A DNA stretch of 64,000 bases, from positions 30,538,956 through 30,602,955 of the forward strand of contig CM049318.1 of the NCBI GenBank assembly GCA_026874595.1, given 5' to 3'. The DNA comes from Sipunculus nudus. Its lineage: Eukaryota; Annelida; Sipuncula; Golfingiida; Sipunculidae. Below, piece by piece: positions 1 through 13,000 of this stretch. Made by a program: the position numbers and the translations under genes. The notes under the pieces are model-generated. The model was not told the origin of the DNA and ran no database searches. It saw nothing but the letters and a program-made list of their open reading frames with translations. Position 1 is the stretch's first letter. Every line of letters begins with the position of its first letter.

Positions 1-445
1 AGGGCTAGATACATGAACCCTATGAAGTCTTAGCGGTTCTAAAAAGATCTCCTTGCAGATCTGAAATTAGGTCACTGTGACCTATATTCTTCACATCTTC
101 TTCAATGTCAGCAGCTTATGACGGAAAACACAAATGATCATGGCAGTATTATTGATCTTGTGTTTTCAAACTTCCCTAATACATCAACTTCTGCAATAGA
201 GAGTTCCTAGTCTGATCACAAAATCCTGTTTACTGTTGTTCCTGAAAATGTTTTCCAGTTTCACTCAGTTAATTGATATAAGGCCTTCACTTAAATAGTA
301 ATCTAACAGTTCACATATAATGTTATAGTTATGCAATTATTGTTATGCTTGGCCTTTGATACCATAGCAGGACAGGTGTTGGGGAAGGCTTTAAATACAG
401 GTCATATTTGTCAGCTGAGCGTCATGACCCATGGGTCACTTGTTG
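1..445 (+). repeat. Dispersed repeat family A, interrupted copy
   Basis: Bases 46-100 (CTCCTTG... then a 'gtcactgtgacctatattct' segment) and 395-445 (a 'gcgtcatgacccatgggtca' segment) match the middle and the end of the longer family A copy at 18,200-19,445. Between them lies unrelated sequence, including a retroelement endonuclease fragment, so the family A copy appears split by an insertion. It has no coding function of its own. Confidence 0.6.
106..250 (+). pseudogene. Fragment of an APE-type endonuclease domain from a retroelement
   Basis: The frame through the ATG at 118 reads an endonuclease/exonuclease/phosphatase C-terminal signature: an 'SIIDLVFSN' block followed about 25 residues later by 'SDHKILF', the typical IDLIF...SDH spacing of LINE endonucleases. 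A TAG at 208-210 interrupts it just before SDH, and no reverse transcriptase follows. It is a dead fragment nested in a dispersed repeat. Its clade cannot be told from about 45 residues. Confidence 0.5.
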
Positions 446-469
446 ATTGAAACGCACGGCACATGGTGA

Positions 470-610
470 GTAGAACACTGCCTTCCTTTGAAGCCTGAAG
501 AGCGCTGACCCTAGGTAGGGGCCGACGATGAAAAATTTCACCGTATCGGCTGAGATTCGAACCCACATTCTGAGTCCTGTATCTACCCTTGAGCCACAGT
601 AGCCGGTTAA
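470..610 (-). mobile_element. tRNA-derived SINE, copy 1 (minus strand)
   Basis: Read on the minus strand, a tRNA-like head contains an A-box-like 'TGGCTCAAGGGTAGA' and a B-box-like 'GGGTTCGAATCTC'. A body with 'CATCGTCGGCC' follows. The same order is found at 5,774, 19,985 (minus), 31,117 and 51,768 (minus), which defines a SINE family. This copy is shortened and no target duplication was found. Confidence 0.65.
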
Positions 611-744
611 TCTGGTTTCATGACGTTCCCGCCGCCGCAGAGAAATCTTGTGAGCGGGATAACTCAAAAAATATTTCACGGATCTTTATCAAATTTAACA
701 TGTGTATAGATATAGGTAAGAGAACGAAGCCTATTAAAAATGGG

Positions 745-2520
745 GTCATGACCTTTGCTATAAAAGTGACCTTGACCTTGAATATGTCCATTTTGGTTGA
801 AAATAGAACACAAATTCTTAAAAAAAGCTTACATGAATTGGTCCAAAATCACGGTTACGGAAGATCTTGGATAGCCTTGTGATGTACCGGAAACATGTGG
901 CACCACCTATTATCCTTTTCTTGTTTTCACGTCTTTTTATATCTCCATAATTGCCATTTGGCAGTACTGTGAATATTGTAAGTCAGAAGCTAATAGACAG
1001 ATTTCTTTCATATTATAAACATGTAGACAGAGATGGGTTATGGTATGAAGTATAATAAAATAATGGTCATGAACTGTACCATGAGAGTGGTCTTGACCTT
1101 GAATATTTCTATATTTGGTGAAAATCACACACCTCTTATGATATTTCCAGTGTTGATAGTCATATGGATTTCAAAAGTGTCTTGTGTAGCTCACCTACCA
1201 ATAGTAGATGATCCATATCAATGTTGGGTTAATAAGGTCAAAGGTCAAGGCCACAGGAGCATCGGTCAAAAAAGTTAGTTCCCTGTTGATTATTCCAGCT
1301 TTTATTGATGTATGAATTTCAAACTTGACTTTCATATGACCCATTGAAAATGCAAGACCCTTATTGATTTAGGGGTCAAAGGTCAAGGTCACAGGACATA
1401 TCTTTAAAAAGATTGTGGATGCATTTTCAGCCAAAAGTTTAATCTCAGACCTTTCATCTTGATCATATAGTTCACCTGCCAATAGAGGAAGCTCCATATA
1501 GGTTTTGAGGTAACAAGGTAAAAAGTTAAGGTCACAGGAGCAATCTGTCCAAAAATAAGTTTCCGATATGATAATTCCAGCTTGGATTAACATATAGATT
1601 TCAAACTTGCATTATATATGGCCCATCAATAAAGCTGGATTCTTTTGATTTTTGGGTCGTGAGGTCAAAGGTCAAGGTCACTGGACCAACATCTTTAAAA
1701 AGATTGTGGATGCATTATAAGCCAAACTTTTCATCCCAGACCTTTCTTCTTGTACATTTACCTCATTTTCCAATGGTAAAGATCACCGGTCTTACATCTT
1801 TTAACAGACTGTGGATGCATTTTAAATCAAACTTTTAATCTCAGACCTTTCATTTTGCACATACCGCTTACTTGTCAATAGAAGAAGACCCCTATCAGTT
1901 TAAGTTCACAAGGTCAAAGGTGAAGGTCACATGAGCCATCTGTCCAAAAAATTAGTTTCTGGATGATAATTCCAGCTTTGATTGATATATGGATTTGAAA
2001 CTTGAGTTTTATATATGGCCCATCAATAAAGCAATACCTCTATTGATTTTGGGGTCATGAAGTCAAAGGTCGAGTCACAGGACCCACATCTTTAAAAAGA
2101 TTGTTGATGCATTTTTAGCCAAACTTTTCATCACAAACCTTTCTTCTTGCAGATATAGCTCACCTATCAATAGAGGAAGATTCATATCAATTTTGTGGTT
2201 ACAGGTTCAAAGGTGTAGGTCACAGGAGCCATCTTTCCAAAAATTCATTTCCTGATGATAACTCCAACTTGGATTGACATATGGGTTTCAAACTTTACTT
2301 GTATATGGCCCATCAATAAAGCAATAATTCTATTGATTTTGGGGTCATGAAGTCAAAGGTCAAGATCACAAGACCCACATCTTTAAAATATTGTGGATAA
2401 ATTTTAACCAAACCTATGTACCCCAAGCCTTCCCTCTCGCAAATATAGTTCACCTGCCAATGGGCGAAGATTCCTATCAATTTTGGGGTCACAATGTCAA
2501 AGGTCAATGTGAAAGTAGCC
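745..2520. repeat. Tandem array of degenerate ~280-290 bp units with AGGTCA half-site clusters
   Basis: A unit containing 'aaggtcaaggtcac', 'agattgtggatgcatttt', 'cacctgccaatagagga' and 'atggcccatcaataaagc' recurs. The phrase 'tttcaaactt' recurs near 1,317, 1,587, 1,993 and 2,284, giving steps of roughly 280, 406 (with an insertion) and 291 bp. Triple AGGTCA-like half-sites occur at 1,235-1,253, 1,373-1,391, 1,662-1,680 and 1,911-1,929. Related sequence runs more weakly from 745 to 1,230. It is a non-coding molluscan-type repeat, and the short ORFs across it are chance. Confidence 0.75.
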
Positions 2521-2747
2521 ATCTGTTCTCAAATCTTTGGAAACAGGATTTTGGTCAACCCCATAATGTTGAAGTACTGAATCTGTTCCTTTCAATTTTG
2601 ACACAACAATCTCCACCAAGCTTTCGAAATGTCGGACAAGTTCAAACATTTGTAACCTTGGCCCTGTCATGTGTCAATGTATACTTCAGAAGAAGGGTGC
2701 TTATTTTAGAAGGGGATAGCTTTATTTGTCATGGAATACTAAGGTAT

Positions 2748-2884
2748 CTCAAATGCCAGAAATTTCTAGTGATATGTATATATTAAGATATTGTCACGTT
2801 TCCATTTATTTTATTTATCTCAAATGCCAGAAATTTCTAGTTATATGTATATATGTAGATATTGTCACGTTTCATTTATTTTAT
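2748..2884. repeat. Tandem duplication of ~70 bp
   Basis: The segment starting 'ctcaaatgccagaaatttct' at 2,748 is repeated at 2,819 with a few substitutions, both ending in 'gtcacgttt..catttatttta'. It is a local two-copy duplication with no recognisable function. Confidence 0.85.
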
Positions 2885-2899
2885 ATATACAAACTAGAA

Positions 2900-5770
2900 G
2901 ATCGGGTCAGCCTTTAAACTGAAAGGCCTCGGTGTCCGCCGATCCTTGGCCTTCGACTACCTAATAGCTTGGCCCTAGAGGCCTCATTTTATGCTCAATG
3001 GGAACGCTTGTATATAAGCTGTATAGTTCTTAAATTTCCCTAAAATATACTAAGTGAGCTAACTATGAAAAAAATGAACTTTCAAGCGAAGTAAACAATC
3101 GAAACTTTATTTCTTACACTATATCAAACCCTTACACACTTTATAATGGCTTATTAATGCAATCATTTACAAACCATGGAAAATCTAATTCTTTGTTCGA
3201 CGAGTCGCTTTAACGGCAAACCGGTGGATTTCCCGCGATTAAATCGACAACTGTAATTTTAGGGTACCATTTGGCTATACATCTCCAATAAAGCTGTCTT
3301 TTCCAATGAAATGCAAGATATGCATTTTGATATGTATTACTACATTATTTTTTAAAGTTTACAAGGAAAATACTGATGAGATCCTACCAACATATGAAAA
3401 TTCATGATAAAAATATATATATATATATATATATTTTCAAAATAACATATAAAAATTAGACTTCCTGTACATGTCATGGGGACAGTCACGTATCTCCACC
3501 TATTCACTGTTTTATCCTGATACTCGCAGTAAGTTCAAATCCCAGAAAGTTCATCTGGTCACACGACCGTCGCGCACGTGACTCAGGTATTCACTCCTCG
3601 AGTTTACCACTGTATACACACGTACAAGCGTTTTTCGCCTTAAATCAAAACACTTGCTTGACACAGTGTTCACTCCTGAAGCATCCGCTCGATATTCAGG
3701 TCGAAATCCTGAATCATTAACAGATAGGCTCACGGCCTGCTCTGTAACATAACACAATGTATGTCATTGCGGTATTTTTCTGGATGCCACCGGGCACGAC
3801 ACTTTTTAGTACCATTCACAATTATCAGCGTATCAATTTGTCTCTACCCCTGATAGATAAGAAACTCGATACTGAAAATCTGAAACAAAATCGCACTTTT
3901 TGACTTGTTGTTTCATAGAGTAAAACTGAACCAGAAATGTCTTTGTTTGGTTATCACGTTTAAGAGAGAAAATGAAAATGTGATGCTGCATGCAAAAACA
4001 TTTGACATTGTTTTTCTCAGAATATGCGTGTCAACTATGTGTGTTAATGTTTTATGTTCGCGCTCCAGTGACACGCAAAACCTTAACCTGACAATGCGGA
4101 GCAAAATATTGTGAATGCGATAAGGTTACAAACGCACCCTGGCCACAAAGTTTCCCACATTGATTTAGGCCTGCGAATTACATGTACAGTTTATGACGGA
4201 ACTACGGGTCCGTGTTTTTACATAGAGTCTGAAGTTTACCAGTTTTACCAGTTTACCAGTTTAGGAACTTATACTGGTATGTAAGGAAGTCTTCATTATG
4301 CATATAACAGTTGTCGGGTTTGGCGCTCAGGACGACTGTTGTGTTTTGAGTCACTGTGTGTGTGCGCAGTCTGCACCCATGGCGTTAGGATGAAGGTGCC
4401 TAACTTCTTGAAAACTAAACAGTAATTGTATAATCTCGAAACAGTAGAGAAACCTATCTTTGTGAAATAATAATAATAAAAAAAACCTAATAAATTAAAT
4501 AGTTTTACTCATTTCCTCCGAGCTCTATACCAAAAAAATCTAAAATTTATTTTAAAAACCTTGTATGAAATTTATCATGCAATCCCGTTATAATAACAAT
4601 GCTTTACTTCATGAGTTTGAGTTAAATAAGTGTTCATCGAATAATAAAGTTAAAATTCGCCTGGAAGCCACTCATTCGTGCTTCTGTTTTTTAACAGTCC
4701 GTTAGCGTTCCCTGGTGGCCACAAATAGCACTGAGAGGTCGGGTTCCTATTAATGACAAACGCTTTCATATTTCGCTAAATTTAATATGATGAAAGAAAA
4801 AAAAACTTAATGCCTTCACAGTGAGGGAAAAGCTTCAGCACCTGGCTTTGATTTGGCATATTTCGGTCAAAATCTGTAATGCTGGATCATTTGACCCGAA
4901 CAGAACAGGCGATCATACTTTGCAGTGGCTCTGTCGTTGGAAAACTACTTTATATATTACAGTGAACTCTTAACAGACTATTCTCATGACCATGGAAAAG
5001 TGCATTTAACATGACAGTGAGCTGTTGGCTGCTTATTGTGTTTCTGTAACTCTAGCACTTCGCCTGCCTAATCATATTTCACAACCCCTGGGTAGTTTGC
5101 AAAGGTAGTCTAAAAAGGTGCACCCATCCATGTCCGGGTCATATACCTGCTGTATCACTTGTGGAAGTGTCTGTGTTAGTTCTTTAGGCTGTAGTATGGT
5201 TGTAGGATGTAGCTTGTGTATCATATGCATCCGGATGCTGTAATCCTCACCATATCCCTGGCGCAGTGTATATTTCCAGACTCTTCACATTAACAGGATT
5301 TAAATAGTAAGTATCTTTTGCAGTATCCTTGATTTTTGTTCGGTCAGATGCATCCCTTAAATGCCCGAAAAGGCGCACCATGAATGGACTCTATCACACA
5401 GACAGTGGTTGTGACATAACTTGGTGTCAGGGTCTGTCCCATCAATGGTAATGCCATTACCGCAAGTAAAGCTACGGCTGACTATCACTCACCGTGAACC
5501 TGACCAACCGTCTTAAGGCTAGGTAAGCCCCAGGTACACACTCAAAGGTCAGCCGCCGAACGGAGACTCGGGGACTAAATCGATACCATCCGGCAGATTT
5601 TCGACGGATGGGCACAAGACCAGTCTTCCGGTCAAGAGGCGATTATTTAGTGGAACGTTTCTGGTCTTTGAGGGTTACCTGTCGACTCATTGCCGGTTTG
5701 TCGTCGATGATATTCCGGAATACCCACGGCACACACACTAAGGTCTGTGCGGGGAGATCAGACAAGATCA
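2900..5770. other. Stretch without a recognisable gene
   Basis: Only short chance ORFs are present. Visible structure is an (AT)n tract at about 3,414-3,434 and a small 'ttaccagtt' repeat at 4,236-4,262. The segment near 3,180-3,235 resembles 48,700-48,755 and is probably a dispersed repeat. The upstream promoter and 5' untranslated exon of the glycosyltransferase gene should lie somewhere between here and 7,078 but could not be placed. Confidence 0.4.
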
Positions 5771-5773
5771 AAC

Positions 5774-5997
5774 GCCGGCTTCTGTGGTTTAGAGGTAGAG
5801 CACAGGACTCAAAGCCGGGATGAAGTGAGTTCAAATCACTTCCGAGGAGCGGTGAGATTTTCACGGTCGGCCTTAAATTAGGGTGAGCGCTCTAGAGGAT
5901 TAATGGTAAGGCTGTGCCCCCAGCCGTGTATCACTTACAAACGAGTATGTCTATGAGTTTCCTCGGTGTTATGGCCCAGTAATGGGAATTATTACAC
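5774..5997 (+). mobile_element. tRNA-derived SINE, copy 2
   Basis: The element begins 'GCCGGCTTCTGTGG', has an A-box-like stretch (TGGTTTAGAGGTAGAGC) and a B-box-like stretch (GAGTTCAAATCAC), then a 'TTTTCACGGTCGGCC' body and a tail including 'GCCGTGTATCACTTA'. The order matches the copy at 31,117. SINEs of this type are transcribed by RNA polymerase III and mobilised by a partner LINE. That is family knowledge, and no partner was identified here. Confidence 0.75.
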
Positions 5998-6214
5998 CAG
6001 GATATAAAATAAAGTGACAGGAAGCCAGTGCTACCGCCCTGTCAAGTAATCCCAAACTCTGCAAATATACATACATGTATCACTGAAAACTGAAGCTCCG
6101 ACTCTCTTGACCCACCGGCCCTTATGGCTAGAAACCACAAGGCAAAGAGCGAGACCAGCAAACAGCCCAGTTGAATCCTGAAACAGAATTTATATCACAG
6201 ACATCAGGTTGTTT

Positions 6215-6258
6215 CACATCCGTTTTATATATATATATATAAATATATATATATATAC

Positions 6259-6314
<56 letters not shown>
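6215..6314. repeat. (AT)n followed by (GT)n microsatellite
   Basis: Alternating AT dinucleotides from about 6,223 to 6,270 pass directly into about 22 GT dinucleotides ending at 6,314. It is a compound microsatellite, and likely length-variable. Confidence 0.95.
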
Positions 6315-6316
<2 letters not shown>

Positions 6317-6460
6317 AGTTACAACGTACAGCTGACCCCAGGGTACGTTCAACAAGCACGCTGTACATGAGTGCAATAAAGACCGCAAAACGACACACCA
6401 AATCTGTTATCCTTTATTGTAGTAAAGCTTTTGCCTGGGCCAACTCAATGCCTTTCGCAG

Positions 6461-6598
6461 AGAAAAGGTATGGTTCCCAGGCAAAATTGTATTATTTTAT
6501 CTTCTCGAAAGATGAAAATCATAATACATGTGTTTGATGCGGGGGGTTAAAAGTGACGCGGGCGGTGCCTGAGAACCATACCTTTTATTTTTTTGGCT
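6461..6598. mobile_element. Short copy of a PIF/Harbinger-like MITE
   Basis: Inverted ends 'AAAAGGTATGGTTCCCAGGC' (left) and 'GCCTGAGAACCATACCTTTT' (right) flank about 90 bp that match part of the 307-bp element at 29,228-29,534, including a shared 'ATTTTATCTTCT.GAAAGATG' core. The left end is more eroded and no target duplication was resolved. It is non-autonomous and non-coding. Confidence 0.7.
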
Positions 6599-7116
6599 TC
6601 AGAGCCTTAAAGTTCTTATGTGGAACACTAATTCTCGAGACTTGGTGATTATGGTAGATAAACATGCTCGCGTGTTTAGACAGTTACATTCCAGAGATAG
6701 GAGACTGAGCACAAGCCGGGCTGCTCGACAGATGATAACTCAGGCCTGTTATCGGCCAATCCACCAGTGAGCTGCCTTATACATAGGCTGGTACCCCGCT
6801 CTATTTTTTGGCCTTCAGTCGATCTATGATTGGTAGGGAACCATAAAAGAGAGGGGTACCAGTCTACCTGACACTCCAGACCGCGGCGGTGGCCAGCGAC
6901 AACTTTATCCCTGTGCACTGACAACCTTAAAACAGTACACTGACAACTTACCCGTGAGTAAACTTTGATCCGCCAAAGGCGTGTCGACTCCACAGATTTG
7001 ACAGACCTTTTGAAAATGAGAAAGTAATTTAAAAATAAAATCGAATTATTTAATTTCTTCATTCTGTTTTGCTTGTAGGTTTGAGGAGGAATTTCCTACA
7101 CCGTTTGGATGACTAG

Positions 7117-7746
7117 ATGATTATGAACAGTACGTTGTATAAGATATTTGCTGTTTTGGTGACTGTGGTTTCTCTGCAACTGGTTCGAGTTATCATAGTT
7201 CACCGCGATTACGTCACAGAACAGAGCAGTAACCACACAACCGGCGTGGGTCTCCTTGGTTACCTTCAGGGCCTGGTTTTCGGGGTTTCCGACCTTACAG
7301 ACGTCATTCCGAAAAAAATCAGGATGATGAAGAAAAATGGGGACATTGACAGTGTGTTTGGAGATCTACCCTCCTGGAATAACTCTAAGCTTGCGTTAGG
7401 GGAAGTCCCGCATACTGCCTACGTCGGTTTGATTAAGAACCTTTGTAAGCCGTCACGGGGAGATGTATGCCCGTGTAATTGGTCAAATATACGTAAGCAT
7501 ATGTTACTATTACATTCATTTACACCACTTAGCCATAACCAGCACAGTACTCCAACAAACATCATGGTTTGTTGTTTATTTCCCCCTGTGGCTAACACAG
7601 GCAAATATTTCTTTGATATTTTATCTTCTTTGTTATAACGTAGCTGTTAACTAAATATATACTGGTAATCATATTTGTTAACATATACAATGACACAATA
7701 TACTTTTACATTTTTTTATATTTCTGATTGTCTGCAAACTAGCAGG

Positions 7747-7803
<57 letters not shown>

Positions 7804-7935
7804 ACACCGAATTTTGGGGCGCGGGAAATATTGTCCACTGAGAAAATGTTAACGTAACAAGATTGTTATTTATATATTTATTGAGGGAACTTGAGCATAC
7901 AGAAAAGTAGGTTCATTCTAAATGAGAATCGAACA

Positions 7936-8004
<69 letters not shown>

Positions 8005-9997
8005 CCAAACTTGCGATCATGCATGGGCAAGTTTTGCAGATGTTTATCTTGTATATTCGCAGTTTCAGCAAATAATCAAAACCTTAATATAACAGTATTT
8101 TGTTTATCATTGAAACTAAACCGATACCTGTGTGTATTATCAGGGGGTTTCATGTGGCCTGATGAAAAAGCAGTACCTGAAACCGTGACCATACGAAACA
8201 ACCCGCATGTTATGGAAGGGGGAGTGTGGGTTCCTCGGAATTGCACACCACGCCACCTTGTGGCCATTATCATACCTTTCAAGAACCGGACAGAACACCT
8301 GAAGACCTTCCTCGCTCACATACATCCGTTTTTACAGCGACAGGGGCTGGGATATAAGATTATCGTCGTGGAACAGGTATGTGTCCTGTAGCATGTTGAA
8401 AATGTTCCCAAGGCAGCGGAATGAGATTAATCATTGTATTTGAAAAAAAAACCGAAAAATGGCATTCATAGCTGCTTAACGTTATTGTAACATTACACGC
8501 GGTAATGTCAGAAACGTTGAACATTTATTTGGTAGAGCAACACACGATCAACCTATGCATAAAATTTATTTGATTTTACTTACATGTCATTTGCCTCCGC
8601 CAGGACGGCATGCGTTCATTCCCGTTCATGTATGTGTATGTGTTCGTGTGTTTGTTCGCAACATAAGTAACGCAATTATGCGCGGAATATCATTAAATTT
8701 TAAGGACATTTCGGTAATGGGCCTTTGACGAATCGATTATATTTTGGTGTGGATCCGGGGAAAGACCTATGTCCGAATGAACCTGGGAATATGGGGCGAA
8801 TAAGTGAATGCAAACACGAGTTGGGACCATCTTACCATAGGTATTCCCACATAGTGGAGGCTTGCATTCCTTAGAATGCAGATTTCTAGTTATTGAATGA
8901 ATTGGTTTTTTATATGATATATCATATATGATTAACAAGTTTCTTCAAGGGTCCACTTTCTTATATATGTACAGGTATCTCCAAAGCTGTTTAACAAGGC
9001 TGCTATGATGAATATTGGTTACAAAGAAGCGGAGAAACTCGACCTTTTTGACTGTTTTATCTTTCATGACGTCGACATGTTGCCCGAGGATGACCGTCAC
9101 CTGTATATATGCATGGATAATCCCGGACACTTAGGATATAGCGTCAAAAAGTTTAACTATACGTAAGTATCTACACGCTCATGTACTTGGCTGACAATCA
9201 AGTATACATACCTGGTAACAATACTCACGGATAAACCAGGACATTTAAGATATAGCGTCGCATAGTTTAACGATGCGTAGTTATCTGCACTTCCACGTAC
9301 ACATTTAACAAAATTATTCAAACCCTCACACAATACTCATATATAAACCCGGACATTTAGGATATAGCATCAAAATGTTCAACTATACGAGAGTATCTGC
9401 ACTTTAAACAATTCGTAAATAACTACAAGTTAAGTTTATACAATGTACTTAATTAAAAAAACAAGGATACATACCTAGTAACAAAACGCACGGATAAACC
9501 CTTACAGTTATCTTATAGCATCAAAAGGTTTAACCATACGCAAGGAGCTGTGTTCAATTTTCTTCCATCTGTCTTGTTGATGAAAAATTCTGCCATGTAA
9601 TTGGAATTCGGTTTTATTGGTCGTGTAAAGTAGGAAGAATACACGGAGCTCAGTTATGTTACATTGCTGACCCATTTTCAGGGACCAGCCCTTACATAGA
9701 CAAAAATAGCAAAATGTATTTTTATAAATATATCCCGTAGCTTTCATTAGTATTACTATGTCACGACCAATGCTGCTGTTAATATAATACGTTACTTACT
9801 ACAAGAGCGATTATATGACGTGCGACAGGTGACGTCATTAATGAATACCGTGAGCGGGAAATACGGAATAATTTACCTTAGCTTGCTCCTTATATCTTTA
9901 CTTACAAACTGAACCTATCCCTTTGAAATTATACAAGCACATAAAATGACACACATATATATATATAAATATGAATTAATATATATATATATATAAA

Positions 9998-10066
<69 letters not shown>

Positions 10067-13000
10067 CTTACAACGTCCACGCACACTATTTCAGTTAGTT
10101 TTTTCTTTTAATTTCAGACTGCCGTATGCTGGTTTATTTGGAGGAGCTACAGCTTTCACTTCTAGTCAGTTTCATAAAATAAACGGTTTTTCTAATTTAT
10201 TTTGGGGATGGGGAGGAGAGGACGATGATATGTACAAGAGGTAAGTGATTATCTCCAAGGAGGTTACGTTTTCATCCATGTTAAATGCTGGTTTGTGTGT
10301 CTGTTACGGAAAACTACTGAACCAATTTCACCAAAGTGCGGTCGAGCTGTGCGACCACTGACCAAGGAAAGTTACATTACGTATTACCGGAAAACGGGGC
10401 CGGTAGAATAGGATTTGTAATTTTTGCGGAGGTATATGCGCTCTAGTGAGTGCCATTCAGCTAAATGGAGTATTTACCATTGTATTTATTTAATGTCAGA
10501 CACAAGATGCATATGTATATTTATTTAATACTGCACACAGACTGCACAATATCCTGATGTCCCCTGTTATCAACACCTCAGGGGGTCTGAATAAGTGATT
10601 ACACATCCAGTTAAGGGTCACGTGACATGTCGACCCAACGCCGTGCCAAGTGGATCACGTGGGTGATATTAAGGAGGTGCTCTTCCTGTAGGTTTTCTGG
10701 GAGCACTTTAAAGCTATTTTTACCACTCTTTTGCCACAGGCCTTTTCTACTCAAAACGAACCTCCTACTGTTACGCAATGTGGGATGGCCGGGACCACTT
10801 GTCTCCAGTGTCAAAATGTGTTACATTTAAAAAAAATAAACCCTTATGTTTACATTTCACATGCGCATGCCTGCAAAATATTACTTACCGCAGTCTAACT
10901 TACCATAAGTTCTTTCCACAAAAAACACCCCAGTTTATGTTATCTGTCTAGGAATAATTCTTATCCAACGAACTATATTACGCTCTTCATTACATTTATA
11001 AACACGCCACATTAGTAATAAGAAGCCGCGGTGCACTGTGTGCAACAAAAATGATGACCCAAGCTTGATTAAGAACAACGCCTGGACAAACCAACAAACA
11101 ATTATAATGAGGCACCAAATTTTTCACCAATAAGATAACTCAATATGTCCGACCAATCAGAACCATGGTCTCATTATCTTGCAACAAGCTGTTTGTAGCG
11201 AGCCTGTATAAGAGATTATCAATGTCATTCATCCATGTGTTGGCTTTTGGTGAAGATTGCTCATATCTCAGTAGTGGTTAAATCTATTGGTCTAAAATTT
11301 GGCATTTCCATCCATCTCGGAGAGTCTTTCTCATAGACCAGACAGGTGGTGCCCCCTACCTTCCTTTTTTGTAAAAAAAAAAGTTGATGTCCTTTCCTCA
11401 GGAGTGGTTTGACGTATTGGCCTGAATTTGTTCATGTTCATAGATATTTGATACCTCCACCTCGTATTAAAGACTGGTGGCACCATCTGCAATTGTTTTT
11501 GCGTGTTGTCCATCTGTCCATTTGCTTTTGGTAAAAATCGTTCATGTACCAAGAGCAGATGGATGTATCAGCCTGAAATGTTGCGTTTATTCGTCTTGGA
11601 CAGCTTTGTTGTAGACCAGACTTCTGTTCCAGTTTTGTAGACCACATTGATGCACTTCTTCTCTGTAGTGGATTGGTGTATCCATCTGTAGATCTGTTTT
11701 TGGTGACAAGTGCATATATATGAAGAGTTAAATTGGCATCACTGATGCCACAAATGTAGAGTCATGTCATGTTAGGAACATTCAATACCTTACTTTACCC
11801 GTGGCTCTGTGATTTGGCGGATACACGTAGTCGCTTGTCGACTAGCCCTATCAAAACGTAGTATGTTATTGGTGTTCATTTATATATTGTACACGAATTT
11901 ATAAGCAGACCGATACCCAGCCCTATCAAAACGTAGTATGTTATTGTTACTAATGCGTTAAATAAGAATGAAGGACTACCTTGTACCTATTATCTGTAGG
12001 TAAATTACACGTTCTTCATGAAAAAAAACCCACTTAAATATTCAGAATGGCCAAGAGAATTCACAATTCTGGAGATAATTAAAGGAACGAGCGTCATTAT
12101 ATTATGTATCTCTTTCATATACACACATGATATCCGACCAGATTCTGGTATAGTAATATTTATTGTAGTTCAAGGCCTCTGGCCCATAATACAGTCTTTC
12201 ATCAACGGTACATTCAAATACATTGTTCCTGTTATGATTTTACATAACACATTTCACAGTACCATTTTTTCTTCTTTTTTTTCATATGTATAAACATCTA
12301 TACCACCCTATTGGTAGAATAACACTTTCAACAAATCATATATGCAACATATCACATTGACATTTTATAGTCTGTGCTGTTATATATTACTCTTCGGCCT
12401 CTAAATACTTTTCTCGTATTTTGCTTGCCTTCATAAGATAAATTGCCAATTTCTTTACTACACCCTCTCTTTCAACATTCATCAGTTCAATAAATGTTTC
12501 ACTACTAGGGTTCTTCCAATATTGTTCTGGCAAATATTGTTCTCTGATATCTTGATACTGTTTACATTTCATCAGAAAATGCCATTCATCTTCTACTTCT
12601 ATTATACCAATTGTTTCACAATATCTACATATTCTCTCTTGTAACATCTCACCATTGTATCTGCCCTCCTCTACTCTTAATTTATAATTAGCACATCTAA
12701 ATCTAGCTAGCAGCATTCTCAGAAACTTTGATTTAATAATACTCAAATAGTATCCTAGTGTTACACTAGTTTTATATTTTCTATACCATTTTAAATTGTT
12801 ACTGCTTCCAATTTCAGATGACCACTCTTGATTTGAGCAATCCTTCACTCTTTGACTAAATTCATTTAAAAATTGTTCTTTGTTCCCCACACCCTGTGAT
12901 AACCATACATAGCCAAAGCCATACCTAAATAATAAGGTTTTAACTGCTGTAGCCCATGTAATTCTACCTAATTCACTTAGTGCCTTCATTTTTAAATAAC

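Noticed and set aside
6128-6537. Proteins with poly-Thr/His or Val/Cys runs
   Set aside because: They are translations of the (AT)n(GT)n compound microsatellite.
12018-12293. Small hydrophobic protein on the plus strand
   Set aside because: It lies over the 3' end of the minus-strand LINE and its flank, with no family resemblance.
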